In this document: piece after piece, positions 7,355 through 13,452 of the stretch
How the letters are laid out: every line of letters starts with the position of its first letter
How positions within the stretch are numbered: the first letter of the stretch is position 1
DNA from: HTCC5015 sp051747425
GTDB taxonomy: Bacteria; Pseudomonadota; Gammaproteobacteria; HTCC5015
Direction: 5' to 3'
Assembly (NCBI GenBank): GCA_051747425.1
Contig: JBNJGD010000026.1
Location: forward strand, 1-24,490
Length of the DNA: 24,490 bases
Notes under the pieces: generated by a model
The model's database searches: none
What the model was told of the DNA's origin: nothing
The model's input: the letters and a program-made list of their open reading frames with translations, nothing else
Made by a program: the position numbers and the translations under genes

Positions 7355-7834
7355 TCACACGCATTTGGTCCCTTTGGATGCAATGTGCCTGGAGGCTTCG
7401 ATAAGAGCCTCTGCGAAATAGTTGCTGTACCGGAGGGCTGTGCTCTCGTAAGCGTATCGCCATTTCACATAGCCATCGCTGATTTCCTTGAGCTCATATT
7501 CCAGTTTTTTATCGCTGTATCCGTACTGTGCTATCGAGTGATGAGAAAAAACTTCCGCTTGAACGGATTTAGGAAGAGTTTGGAAAAGTTTTTCAATATT
7601 ATGCCCTTTGGGGATTTTTTTGGAAACGACGCGATTCAACTCTTTTAAGTGCAATTCTAATGAGAATGCTAAGCAAACAGTATCGACTCCCATCGCAGGA
7701 CGTGCGCCATAAGCCATGTTGGAGTGCTCTTTTTCTGAGGCACAGTTTTTCTTGCCAATCAGTGTGTGATTGCTTTCCTTTAGAATTTGGTAGGCATTCA
7801 AATAATCCTGTGCCTGTATTGCTAGGTGGCTCAT
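7355..7834 (-). CDS. HEPN-like cassette protein of unknown function
   Basis: 159 aa, all-helical. The central part AFSLELHLKELNRV followed by KGHNIEKLFQTLP and then KWRYAYE is a pattern I associate with HEPN-like or nucleotidyltransferase-partner helical domains often found in cassettes and defence islands. The classical R-x4-6-H RNase motif is not evident, so an RNase role cannot be claimed. The start ATG lies just after a GTTAAAC box (perfect GTTRRRY), typical of a cassette 5' end. The gene is AT-rich and of accessory type. Its partner, if any, is unknown; the adjacent GIY-YIG cassette is independent. Confidence 0.65.
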   Translation of the reverse strand: MSHLAIQAQDYLNAYQILKESNHTLIGKKNCASEKEHSNMAYGARPAMGVDTVCLAFSLELHLKELNRVVSKKIPKGHNIEKLFQTLPKSVQAEVFSHHSIAQYGYSDKKLEYELKEISDGYVKWRYAYESTALRYSNYFAEALIEASRHIASKGTKCV

Positions 7835-7845
7835 CTATTTCTCGT

Positions 7846-7936
7846 TTAACACTCGGTTCTGTGGCAGGCAAAAGTGGATTCCGCTTTTTGGTCGGAGCTT
7901 TTGAATTTTCGGTAGCAGCCAGTTGTCAGGTGATTA
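7846..7936 (-). other. Possible degenerate attC site (between GIY-YIG and HEPN-like cassettes)
   Basis: The right box on the minus strand is GTTAAAC, a perfect GTTRRRY. The left side has GACAAC boxes overlapping and following the GIY-YIG stop codon. The arms pair only weakly, so the site is decayed or unusual. Confidence 0.4.
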
Positions 7937-8773
7937 GTTGTCATTAAAACCAAACTCTCTAGTTCCGAGGCATTCTTTCCATCGGTTTTCTCTAGCAATA
8001 ACATCGTCGGCTGACATCGTTGACGGTGATATTTCTAAAATGGAGAACTCGAAATTATGTGGATCAAGGGGTTTCAGGTACTTGTTTCCTGCGTGTCCCG
8101 TTTTGGCATATGACGCCCAGCGCCCTAATATTCCCCCCTTTCCGTATGCAGAGCCCACATATAAGCGGCCATCCTTCTTGTGCTTGATCAAATAAACACC
8201 ATTTACTGAAGAAAGTGCACTCACCCACGATGCGTTTGAATCAGTATCATTTATTAGCTTTTGGAGGTCTCCATAAGAAAGAAGAATACTGTCGTAAGAC
8301 GTAAAATCACCGATTGAGTTCGTGGGTTTTATCTCTACGATATTCTTGTTTTTTGTTTGTACCCAGCTAACCGTGGATTTCCCCCAGTCGACAACGAGGC
8401 GATGTCTTAGATCGATCATTGTACTTGCAATTTCAAGGTCGTAACGGTCGGATTTTTCAAACCACTCCTCTGGGAGATCAAGTTTCTTTAACAGCGCGAG
8501 GTGTGTTGGCTTTAAATCGGCATTTTTCGTTACTCCATTTATTTTCCAAAGCCCAAGAAATAAAGAAGTCGTGCTCCTAGATGGAGCAAATATTGCCAAG
8601 TATTTTGAATTTCCATACTTCCCTGATTTTTGCCATGCAGTGTACTCGGTAAATTTTTCTGTTTCGTTCAAAAATGTCTCTAATACATCAATTTCTTTAT
8701 TGCCATGACGCACAAGACGAACATCCGGTGGATCAACACTGTATGTTCTCAATAAATCAAAAAATGTGAGCAT
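7934..8773 (-). CDS. GIY-YIG nuclease with large N-terminal domain
   Basis: 279 aa. Residues about 188-279 form a GIY-YIG nuclease domain with all landmarks: GVYLI (192-196), YVG (205-207), Arg218 in GRW, Glu262 in ENRWKE and a terminal Asn277 (FGFN). Residues 1-170 form a second domain with motifs KYLAIFAPSR, LFLGLWKI and RLVVDWGKSTVSW. It looks like a beta-rich recognition domain (PUA/EVE-like at a guess), which could read DNA or a base modification. Standalone enzymes of this design are frequent in accessory DNA. A role as a modification-sensitive restriction nuclease is inference. The start ATG follows the attC right box at 8790 by 16 nt, so this is a complete cassette. Confidence 0.85.
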   Translation of the reverse strand: MLTFFDLLRTYSVDPPDVRLVRHGNKEIDVLETFLNETEKFTEYTAWQKSGKYGNSKYLAIFAPSRSTTSLFLGLWKINGVTKNADLKPTHLALLKKLDLPEEWFEKSDRYDLEIASTMIDLRHRLVVDWGKSTVSWVQTKNKNIVEIKPTNSIGDFTSYDSILLSYGDLQKLINDTDSNASWVSALSSVNGVYLIKHKKDGRLYVGSAYGKGGILGRWASYAKTGHAGNKYLKPLDPHNFEFSILEISPSTMSADDVIARENRWKECLGTREFGFNDN

Positions 8774-8789
8774 GGTTACGACCTAATTT

Positions 8790-8859
8790 TCCTAACGCTT
8801 GGCTTTGCGGCGTACCGAAGCACAGCGTTGGTGCGTCCGACAACAGCCACTAGTTATGT
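8790..8859 (-). other. attC site A
   Basis: Minus strand: left box ACATAAC, right box GTTAGGA. The inner arms GTCGGACGCACC and GGTACGCCG pair with one extrahelical base, the hallmark of attC folding. It lies between the TIR-like and GIY-YIG genes. Confidence 0.85.
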
Positions 8860-9702
8860 TTACAGCAAAGCAGAAGGCTCAACTGTATACCCCGCCTCCT
8901 GCAATTCCTTTGCTAAATCGAGCTTCCACCCGCCTCTAAGATCGAGATCAATGTAGACAACACCGCTAATATCATTGGGTGCTTCAACTCCATCTACTAG
9001 AAAAGCCGAAACTCTTGGGCGCCCGATCCGCCCAATAAAGTATCCATGCTCGAATACAACATTTTGCCTAGCTCTAGATTTCAACTCGGGCGATTCGGTT
9101 TTCTTCGCCCCTATGTCACAAGGTGTATACAAAATGACTGCATATCCAACATCACTATTTGCCTCGATCTTTTCAATAATCGTTCGGCTTGAACTTGCTT
9201 GCTCGTGTAGAACGATTGGTTCCAAGCCAGCTTTTTCGAGAAAACGAGCTATTTCCGACTTAGCTGCGTCATCGTGGCCATGGACAACAAAAACTTTCTT
9301 GTTGTCCGAAGCCAGCTTTACCGGCGGAGCCTCTCTTTTGGATTCTTTAGAGACAGAATCCCTCACTTCCTTTATCAAATTACGCGTCAGGTCAGTTGTG
9401 TACCCATCACTACTGATGACGTCTTCGGTAGAAAGAAAAATAATAACGTTGGGAGGAATGTTGTTGTTCGCAGAATCAACGGTTTTTGAAGAATCTCTCT
9501 CTGTTTCCTTGATCTTAAGAGAGCGTATCTGGCTAAATTCAAGGTATGAGCCATCAACAAGGATTTCATCTTTTAGAATGTAAGGTCGGATTATCTCATC
9601 CCTAATTTCCTCAAGGTCTGTACGATCATATTCAATAACCTTTATGAATTGCCCATTTTTATCCTCATCACTAGTCTCAACAACAATATGGAAAAATCTC
9701 AT
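8860..9702 (-). CDS. TIR-like nucleotide-binding protein (CAP12/Pycsar-effector TIR type)
   Basis: 280 aa. Residues about 136-275 are the TIR-like domain once named predicted nucleotide-binding protein: KVFVVHGHDD (136-145), LEPIVLHEQASSSRTIIEK, VILYTPCDIGA, and NVVFEHGYFIG with Glu218 in the place of the catalytic Glu of NAD-cleaving TIRs. Relatives act as NAD-depleting effectors in cyclic-nucleotide (CBASS/Pycsar) and other defence systems. The N-terminal ~115 residues are a separate module (VIEYDRTDLEEI, RPYILKDEILVDGSYLEFSQI, DVISSDGYTTDLT) that may sense or bind a trigger. No cyclase gene is adjacent, so the activator is unknown. The ATG has AAAGGAAG upstream. It is a complete cassette between attC A and B. 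Confidence 0.88.
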   Translation of the reverse strand: MRFFHIVVETSDEDKNGQFIKVIEYDRTDLEEIRDEIIRPYILKDEILVDGSYLEFSQIRSLKIKETERDSSKTVDSANNNIPPNVIIFLSTEDVISSDGYTTDLTRNLIKEVRDSVSKESKREAPPVKLASDNKKVFVVHGHDDAAKSEIARFLEKAGLEPIVLHEQASSSRTIIEKIEANSDVGYAVILYTPCDIGAKKTESPELKSRARQNVVFEHGYFIGRIGRPRVSAFLVDGVEAPNDISGVVYIDLDLRGGWKLDLAKELQEAGYTVEPSALL

Positions 9703-9745
9703 AAACTTCCTTTATCTATCTAGCATAGCTTTCTGCAGTGCGGAA

Positions 9746-9850
9746 ACATAACGCTGTTGTTCAGCGGCAGCCTTGGCAGAGCGAAGCGGCGACAAGGCTG
9801 TCCGGTGGAGGGCCGTCAGGCCCGGAACGTACTGCCACTACTTGTTATAG
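9746..9850 (-). other. attC site B
   Basis: Minus strand: left box CTATAAC, right box GTTATGT. The arms CGGACAGCC and GGCTGCCG pair with one extrahelical base. At about 105 bp it is the longest site, with an extra apical stem. The stop of the upstream gene (9838-9840) lies inside it. Confidence 0.85.
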
Positions 9851-10266
9851 CTGACATTGACACCTAGGCATCTTTCGATGTTTTGCATCGCGTCATGGAT
9901 TTTCTTTTGCTCACCAGCACGTTCCTCTTTGCCAGTCCGGACACGATTTCCGATTTGATTCATGCTCTTGGCAGCATCCAAGACTTTATCTGATGATGGC
10001 AAGCCATACAGGAACGATAATCGTGAATACCAAATGATGGACTGCCTTTTCTGGAGTAACTCTGACGCTAGCACGAAAAGTTCATTTTGCGTCGACTCAC
10101 TTCCTTCCGCAGAGACCATCTCGCCCTGATTGCGAAGAAAAAATTGGGTGACTCTCCCCAAAAAACTCCTAAATTCAAGGATTGGTTCAATGATGAACTT
10201 AAGGATTATCTGGCCAAGCACATAAACAGAAACGCCTGCGACTACTGTTTCAAATACCGTGCTCAT
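9838..10266 (-). CDS. Hypothetical cassette protein with one N-terminal TM helix
   Basis: 142 aa, not recognised. The N terminus is a single membrane helix (VVAGVSVYVLGQIILKFIIEPILEF, about 8-32) followed by a charged helical, probably coiled, cytoplasmic part (about 58-142). The shape (short TM anchor, helical body, no enzyme motif) is common among cassette proteins, and no function is claimed. The ATG has GAGGAA about 9 nt upstream. The last four residues and the TAG stop (after SYNK) are encoded by the left end of attC B. It is a complete cassette between attC B and C. Confidence 0.7.
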   Translation of the reverse strand: MSTVFETVVAGVSVYVLGQIILKFIIEPILEFRSFLGRVTQFFLRNQGEMVSAEGSESTQNELFVLASELLQKRQSIIWYSRLSFLYGLPSSDKVLDAAKSMNQIGNRVRTGKEERAGEQKKIHDAMQNIERCLGVNVSYNK

Positions 10267-10278
10267 CAGCTCATTCCT

Positions 10279-10350
10279 CTATAACGCCCGCATTTGCGGC
10301 TGATTTGGAGCGCAGCGGAAAACCAGTCCGACAACATGCGCTTGTTACGT
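10279..10350 (-). other. attC site C
   Basis: Minus strand: left box ACGTAAC, right box GTTATAG. The arms GTCGGACTGG and CAAATCAGCCG pair imperfectly. The DUF4145 stop codon TAA is formed by the left box. Confidence 0.85.
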
Positions 10351-10974
10351 GCTTTCTTTAGGTGTATCTCTTTTCTCGACCGCTTTGAGAGCACCCTCTG
10401 GAAGTATGCTATATAGCTGTGCAACTTTTTTAGGTTGAGAGATTCTAACCTCAACTATGAAGTTAATCATTTCAAATAAGCTATGAGCGATGGAGGGATC
10501 ATCATCTATAGTAATCTCGCCTGGGTGAACTGAGTTATTTCCTACTACACGGCAATAATCGAGTGCCTGTTGAACTTCTATCGGCAAACCCTTCTTAACT
10601 AAAGAAGCAATATCGTCGTTTATATTTTTCCCTTTTTCGCCGAGTTCTACCATTAAATTCTGAAGAACCAACCTCAAAAGAGCTGCACCTGCTTTAGGTG
10701 AACGAGCAACTATATCCCTTGCTTCTTCATAATCAGCTAAACAAGGTTCAGGTAAATCTTGGTGTGGTGGTGGCACTGGCGCTTCTGAAGGGACTATCAT
10801 TCGTCCTTCGTACCAATAGCAATCCTCCCAACAATGGCTACACCGAGAGTACGTGAAATTTGTGCCACCTTGGCCAGGGATAATTAAACGCCCCCAGCTT
10901 TGCTTAGCAAACACACCACATTTAATACAGTGAAACTGCTCATCCTCAAATGTGGGTGGATAGTATTTACTCAT
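10345..10974 (-). CDS. DUF4145 protein with N-terminal zinc ribbon
   Basis: 209 aa. The N terminus has two Cys pairs, C16/C19 (CIKCG) and C45/C48 (CSHC), forming a four-Cys zinc ribbon. Residues about 80-190 are DUF4145: DYEEARDIVARSPKAGAALLR, LGEKGKNINDDI, then CRVVGNNSVHPGE. DUF4145 is a helical, HEPN-like domain that also occurs fused to restriction subunits and other conflict proteins; alone its activity is unproven. The R142-to-H150 loop is the conserved spot one would test. The ATG has AGGAAG 5-6 nt upstream. It is a complete cassette between attC C and D. Confidence 0.9.
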   Translation of the reverse strand: MSKYYPPTFEDEQFHCIKCGVFAKQSWGRLIIPGQGGTNFTYSRCSHCWEDCYWYEGRMIVPSEAPVPPPHQDLPEPCLADYEEARDIVARSPKAGAALLRLVLQNLMVELGEKGKNINDDIASLVKKGLPIEVQQALDYCRVVGNNSVHPGEITIDDDPSIAHSLFEMINFIVEVRISQPKKVAQLYSILPEGALKAVEKRDTPKEST

Positions 10975-10997
10975 TTTTGCTTCCTGTACGTAGTAGC

Positions 10998-11088
10998 ACT
11001 TAACGCCTCAATAACCGGCAGCGTTGTGGCGAAGCCACGTTTTTAGCTGTCCGGCGCCGAAGGCGCGAAGTTAATTGATTTGTTAGAA
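10998..11088 (-). other. attC site D
   Basis: Minus strand: left box TTCTAAC, right box GTTAAGT (perfect GTTRRRY). The arms CCGGACAGC and GCTGCCGG pair with one extrahelical base, with extra internal palindromes (GGCGCCGAAGGCGC, GTGGCGAAGCCAC). The upstream gene's reading frame ends inside it. Confidence 0.85.
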
Positions 11089-11468
11089 GCCCTTTCAAGC
11101 TCGGACCTGCATGCTTGCATGGCCTCAACGATAAGTTGCCTAAGACTCAGTTGCGCCCCAATTATAGTGCGACGGTAATTCTCTCGGTTTTCGTAGGTTG
11201 AAACTGAACCTTCCCGAAATATCGATGCGGCACGGTAAATTCGCATTTCATTTTCTGGCTCTTCTGCCCACCCATGCTGCCAGTAGACTCTTACTTCGGC
11301 TGAAGCCCGGTCTGGTGGCATAGGACATTCAAAGCTGAACGTGAATTGCCAAATATTACCCTCAGGGCTTCCGCCGCTGTAACCATTGATCTTCGCGCCG
11401 AGCTTCTCTAGATAACTCCGGCACTCGTTTAGCTCATTATCAAGGATTAATTGCTGTTTGGTGGTCAT
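11043..11468 (-). CDS. Hypothetical cassette protein, C terminus encoded by attC
   Basis: 141 aa, not recognised. It is probably an alpha/beta protein with no TM segment: an N-terminal helix (residues 4-23), a beta-rich middle (NIWQFTFSFECP, then AEVRVYWQHGWAEEPENEMRIYRAA) and a long C-terminal helix (about 105-128). The last ~15 residues (ASNKSINFAPSAPDS) are read from attC D, so the useful protein probably ends near residue 126. The ATG lies just after the GTTAGAA box of attC E and has no strong ribosome-binding site. It is a complete cassette. Confidence 0.65.
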   Translation of the reverse strand: MTTKQQLILDNELNECRSYLEKLGAKINGYSGGSPEGNIWQFTFSFECPMPPDRASAEVRVYWQHGWAEEPENEMRIYRAASIFREGSVSTYENRENYRRTIIGAQLSLRQLIVEAMQACRSELERASNKSINFAPSAPDS

Positions 11469-11478
11469 AATCTTGTGC

Positions 11479-11562
11479 TTCTAACGCCCGCAGCACGCGC
11501 GGCTTTGTAGTGGAGGCGAAGCCGCAACGGAAAAGCCGTCGCTGTGCCTGCGATTGTTATGC
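11479..11562 (-). other. attC site E
   Basis: Minus strand: left box GCATAAC, right box GTTAGAA. The arms CGACGGCTTT and AAAGCCGCG pair well. The stop codon of the Imm33-like gene (TAA, 11557-11559) is formed by the left box. Confidence 0.88.
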
Positions 11563-11898
11563 ATTTAGTAGATCAGCCTCAAACCAGACATCTTCGTAGT
11601 TATTTCCATCAATGAGAAAACGGTAACCAGGAGGCAGATCGAGATACTCCTTTACCTCAGGCAAGTACTCTTGGATGTGCTCGACGTGAAGTGGTGAGAA
11701 GAAGTCGTCATCTTGTGACATGGTTTCTCCGCACCAGATGTACCAACCGTTCGTACCATTCTCCGGCTTATGCCGGAGCCCATGGATAGGCCCGCTGCCC
11801 AACGTACCGAGCGCAATACCCAATTTTGTACCTGCTACTGGCTTTTGCGGCTCAACACCTGCCCATTCACAGACTGTTTGTTCACGCAGGATTTTCAT
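11557..11898 (-). CDS. Imm33-like immunity-family protein (cassette)
   Basis: 113 aa, no TM. The second half (GWYIWCGE, DFFSPLHVEHIQEYLPEV, LDLPPGYRFLIDG, YEDVWFEADLL) is the pattern of the Imm33-type immunity domain, a family first noted beside polymorphic toxins but also common alone in integron cassettes. No toxin gene is adjacent. The natural target could be a toxin delivered by a competitor, or the family may have another role; recognition is from memory of the motif, not a search. GGAG lies 4 nt before the ATG. It is the promoter-proximal cassette of the array. Confidence 0.75.
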   Translation of the reverse strand: MKILREQTVCEWAGVEPQKPVAGTKLGIALGTLGSGPIHGLRHKPENGTNGWYIWCGETMSQDDDFFSPLHVEHIQEYLPEVKEYLDLPPGYRFLIDGNNYEDVWFEADLLNA

Positions 11899-11910
11899 GA
11901 TGCTCCAGAT

Positions 11911-11962
11911 GCATAACAGCTAAGTTAACGGCCTAGGGCCGCTAATGTTGATGCCGTTAATC
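11911..11962 (-). other. Cassette boundary with possible short attC or attI remnant
   Basis: The box GTTATGC (minus strand, 11911-11917) is the 5' edge of the first cassette. Upstream, GATTAAC (11956-11962) could be a left box. The sequence between has paired arms around a GGCC-CTA-GGCC tip, giving a 52-bp attC-like hairpin, shorter than usual. It may instead be a remnant of attI. Confidence 0.35.
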
Positions 11963-12179
11963 TCTCGTTTGATTTTTATTCGTTTCATTTGAAATTTTTT
12001 ATTAGTCAGTCACTTAGGTGCTTTTAATCCGGGCTTCATTCTGTGATTAACGGCCCGGTGCCTTTAATCTCGAAAAGCGGGACTTTCCTAATGTTCTGAT
12101 TTTATTGCGTTTCTTGGGAGGTGTTCGTTAATTTCGGACACTTCCCTGTGTTTTGGTTTTGTTTAAGTTAGCACAGGTT
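11963..12179. other. Gene-free AT-rich stretch between cassette array and repeat
   Basis: No gene can be supported here, on either strand. It contains an imperfect palindrome at 12046-12068 (ATTAACGGC ... TTTAAT) that resembles 11925-11946. There is no integrase gene and no clear promoter. It may be the decayed former integrase side of the array. Confidence 0.5.
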
Positions 12180-12273
12180 GGGAGATTCCGGATAGCCGCT
12201 TTGCGGCTTCCGGCATGACTGTAGGTCTTCGTGCTCTTCGTGGCTTGTGCCCGCTTTTTGGGTGCTCTGTGGC
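12180..12273 (+). repeat. Composite dispersed repeat, copy A
   Basis: Block 1 (12180-12220) is an imperfect palindrome (CCGGATAGCCGC / GCGGCTTCCGG). Block 2 (12231-12273) is the 43-bp partner of 6700-6742. It lies in inverted orientation relative to copy B and has no insertion between the blocks. Confidence 0.8.
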
Positions 12274-12280
12274 GAGTGTT

Positions 12281-12298
12281 GTCGGGCTGAAGCCCGAC
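12281..12298. repeat. Short hairpin GTCGGGCT / AGCCCGAC
   Basis: A perfect 8-bp-arm palindrome of a type often seen as dispersed intergenic elements in gammaproteobacteria. No T-run follows. Confidence 0.5.
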
Positions 12299-12320
12299 CT
12301 GCGGGGTCTGGTTTTGTGGT

Positions 12321-12345
12321 GTTCGCCTGCGAGCAGGCTCCTACG
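12321..12345. repeat. REP element overlapping the end of the AraC gene
   Basis: The sequence GTTCGCCTGCGAGCAGGCTCCTACGGG is a diverged reverse-orientation partner of the REP at 3782-3807. The stop codon of the AraC gene (TAG on minus, 12341-12343) is inside the REP core CTCCTAC. Confidence 0.65.
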
Positions 12346-13294
12346 GGTCGGTTTGGTTGAGGCGGCTGAGTTCGCGGTAGCGGGAGGGGGAGCAGTCGTG
12401 GTTGCGGCGGAAGGCCTGGCTGAAGGCGGCGTCGGATTGGTAGCCGACCTGTTCGGCGATGTGGCAGATGGGTTGGTTGCTGTGGCGCAGTTGCCAAGCG
12501 GCCAGGCGCATACGGTGGGCGGTGAGGTAGGAGAGGGGCGGTTCGCCGAGCACCTTGCCGAAGCGGTTGGCAAAGGAGGAGCGCGACATACAGGCCACAT
12601 CGGCCAGTTCGGGCACATTCCAGTGGTGTTCGGGGTGTTTGTGCATGGCGGCCAGGGCGGCGGAGAGGGCCGGGTCCTTGAGCGCCAGCAGCCAGTTGCC
12701 GCTGCCCTCGGGCAGGTTGTCGACATAGTCGCGCAGGCACTGGATCAGCAGGATGTCGGCAATGCGGTTGATCACCGCCTGTTGGGCGGTGCGCTGGGCG
12801 CTGATCTCGGTTTCCAGAAACATCATGCCAAAGTGCAGCCAGTCGGGTGTCTCGCTGTCGGTGGCGCGGTAGTGGATCAGGTCGGGCAGGGCGGAGAACA
12901 GGGGGCGGGCCAGGTCGCTGTCGAATTCGAAGTAGCCGCTCACCAGATGATCCGCGTGTTGGGGGTGGGTCACATTGCTCAGGGTTTTGACGCCGTCGCT
13001 GTCCTGTTCGTCCAGGTGTTGTTTGAGGTCCAGGGCGCTGGGGGCTTGCATGCTGCTTTCGGAATCGCTCAGCCAGTGGGCGGGGCCACGGGGCAGGATG
13101 AGCACATCGCCGGTGTGCACTTGCAGGTTGGGCTCGCCCTCGCGGGCCAGCAGGCAGCTGCCGCGGGTGACCACATGAAAGCTGGCCACGCCCGGCGTGT
13201 GCAGGGCCATCTTCCAGGGTGGCTGCAGTTCAGCGCGTTTGAAGCGGGCGCCGCTGAGGCGAATGTCATCGAGCAGGAGGCTGAGCGTGTCCAT
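12341..13294 (-). CDS. AraC-family regulator with cupin sensor, divergent from alkB
   Basis: 317 aa. The N-terminal ~190 residues form a cupin-type sensor domain (FHVVTRGSCLLAREGE, then GDVLILPRGPAHWL), the kind found in the AraC_binding cupin_6 group. The C-terminal part has two HTH units: WNVPELADVACMSRSSFANRFGKVLGEPP, then ICHIAEQVGYQSDAAFSQAFRRNHDCSPSRYR, an almost perfect AraC signature. It is transcribed divergently from alkB with 158 bp between the starts, which makes alkB its most likely target. Repeated TAAAG-containing motifs in that gap could be its operators. The last residues and the stop come from a REP element. Confidence 0.92.
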   Translation of the reverse strand: MDTLSLLLDDIRLSGARFKRAELQPPWKMALHTPGVASFHVVTRGSCLLAREGEPNLQVHTGDVLILPRGPAHWLSDSESSMQAPSALDLKQHLDEQDSDGVKTLSNVTHPQHADHLVSGYFEFDSDLARPLFSALPDLIHYRATDSETPDWLHFGMMFLETEISAQRTAQQAVINRIADILLIQCLRDYVDNLPEGSGNWLLALKDPALSAALAAMHKHPEHHWNVPELADVACMSRSSFANRFGKVLGEPPLSYLTAHRMRLAAWQLRHSNQPICHIAEQVGYQSDAAFSQAFRRNHDCSPSRYRELSRLNQTDP

Positions 13295-13305
13295 AGGCGT
13301 TTGAC

Positions 13306-13427
13306 TAAAGCATTCGGGTTTTTTGCGATGATATTAGCGTATCACTAAAGAAACACGGATGAATACGCCTTATTTTGGCGGGTTGTGGCGGGCATACTAG
13401 GATCAAAGCAAATGCTTTAAAGAAACA
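13306..13427. promoter_or_regulatory. Repeated motifs in the araC-alkB divergent region (candidate operators)
   Basis: A 10-bp direct repeat TAAAGAAACA occurs at 13346-13355 and 13418-13427. A TAAAGCATT at 13306-13314 is mirrored by AATGCTTTA at 13411-13419. A local palindrome AAAGCA-AA-TGCTTT spans 13405-13418. The pattern suits AraC-type binding, but no -35/-10 pair is convincing. Confidence 0.4.
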
Positions 13428-13452
13428 GCCCAATACTGCAGAGGTAAGACAG

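Larger units (their letters stand above)
7262..11917 (-). mobile_element. Integron cassette array without integrase (CALIN)
   Basis: Eight consecutive minus-strand genes, most separated by imperfect hairpins of 70-105 bp. The hairpins have attC end boxes: read on the minus strand, a left box close to RYYYAAC (for example GCATAAC, CTATAAC, ACGTAAC) and a right box close to GTTRRRY (GTTAGGA, GTTATGT, GTTAAGT). Five are clear, and boundaries of the distal cassettes are degenerate. Three stop codons (TAA) are formed by the left box itself, as is common in cassettes. The DNA is visibly AT-richer than both flanks. No integrase gene occurs in the window, and no cassette promoter is evident. Inverted repeats at 6700-6842 and 12180-12273 bracket the array. 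Confidence 0.85.

Noticed and set aside
8860..9702. A complete CBASS or Pycsar operon around the TIR-like gene
   Set aside because: No cyclase (CD-NTase or adenylate/guanylate-cyclase-like) or ubiquitin-like accessory gene is nearby, and attC sites on both sides make the gene independent.
7262..11917. CRISPR array as the explanation for the repeated hairpins
   Set aside because: The hairpins differ in sequence and length, are 0.4-0.9 kb apart with genes between, and share only the end boxes, which fits attC and not CRISPR.
12215..13348. Plus-strand open frame (377 codons) opposite the AraC gene
   Set aside because: The minus strand has a textbook double HTH. The plus frame is low-complexity Val/Gly/Ala and covers the repeat region.
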